DNA from: Entamoeba histolytica HM-1:IMSS
Lineage: Eukaryota > Evosea > Mastigamoebida > Endamoebidae
Reading direction: 5' to 3'
Length of the DNA stretch: 64,000 nucleotides
Assembly (NCBI RefSeq): GCF_000208925.1
Contig: NW_001914885.1
Span: 47,265 to 111,264 of the forward strand
Positions 63,860 to 64,000 of the stretch are shown here, in pieces; position 1 is the stretch's first letter, and each line of letters starts with the position of its first letter. Below the pieces are notes generated by a model. That model was not told the DNA's origin. It saw only the letters and a program-made list of their open reading frames with translations, and searched no databases. The position numbers and the translations under genes were made by a program.

Positions 63860-64000
63860 ATGCGAATCGAAGAAAGTAGTTTGAATGAAATTAAAAAAAG
63901 AATAATCATTCTTTGTGTTCCAACATTCTTGTTATTTGTTTCGGTTTTAATGAATCTTCCTAGAAATCCATTAAAAGAGATAATGATACAATGTGTTATG
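63860..64000 (+). CDS. Start of a gene, 47 codons, runs off the window
   Basis: ATG at 63860, open to the window end. Product begins MRIEESSLNEIKKRIIILCV and continues PTFLLFVSVLMNLPRNP. A short charged N-terminus is followed by one hydrophobic span (about 14-32), so it is probably a membrane or secreted protein with an uncleaved anchor. The leader is A/G-rich (agaaagaaaataaaaagaaag), as before other starts here. No family can be named from 47 residues. Confidence 0.6.
   Translation, partial: MRIEESSLNEIKKRIIILCVPTFLLFVSVLMNLPRNPLKEIMIQCVM

Overview
The window is nuclear DNA of an Entamoeba species, probably of the E. histolytica/E. dispar type. It is extremely AT-rich and gene-dense, and most genes lack introns. 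Where introns occur they are short, usually begin GTTTGT and usually end TAG. The non-coding stretches carry decayed non-LTR retrotransposons (LINEs) with a reverse transcriptase and a CCHC/restriction-like endonuclease. Species assignment beyond the genus is inference.

Layout. Positions 1-6500 form an accessory edge: the 5' part of a gene for a CID plus RS-rich protein that runs off the left end, a 5'-truncated LINE remnant, a small patch of coding-like DNA of unknown origin, a frame-broken TLDc-type pseudogene, and a long pyrimidine-rich spacer. Positions 6500-58200 are a housekeeping gene block. It holds Mgs1/WRNIP1, NudC, a CYRI-like Rac binder, eIF2B-epsilon, a Dopey homologue, La, an ADD/PHD-like zinc protein, a coiled-coil protein, a PTEN-like phosphatase, an ASCC3-type double helicase, a ubiquitin protease, importin-alpha, ESCRT-II Vps22/SNF8, an SLC35F6-like transporter, a PX protein, RNA polymerase II subunit Rpb7, a Rab GTPase, a WASHC3/BRK1-type protein, a UPF0652 protein, ribosomal protein uS9, SRP72, membrane proteins, an actin-like fusion protein, a ZDHHC4-like acyltransferase and a RasGEF. 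Positions 58200-63850 are again accessory: a nearly full-length but broken LINE with copies of a repeated module of about 220 bp in inverted orientation at its two ends, then an AT-rich spacer. The first 47 codons of another gene close the window.

Several genes are visible only after splicing by eye. Rpb7 has a first exon of just 12 bases. A 273-residue seven-membrane-span protein is spread over five exons (45668-46707). SNF8 has four exons, and SRP72, PTEN and ZDHHC4 also need exon joining. I reconstructed 20 introns of 44-124 nt in 12 genes. In five of them a TAG closer than 44 nt to the donor appears to be skipped, and three acceptors are not TAG.

The genes share themes rather than a pathway: small-GTPase and membrane/cytoskeleton control (RasGEF, Rab, CYRI, WASHC3-like, PX protein, PTEN, SNF8, Dopey) and RNA/protein synthesis (Rpb7, CID-RS, La, eIF2B-epsilon, uS9, SRP72, ASCC3). 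There is no sign of operons. The most unusual locus is 48061-50691: a charged 8-residue-repeat helix fused to Gly/Leu/Pro-rich repeats and a divergent actin fold whose nucleotide-pocket residues are altered.
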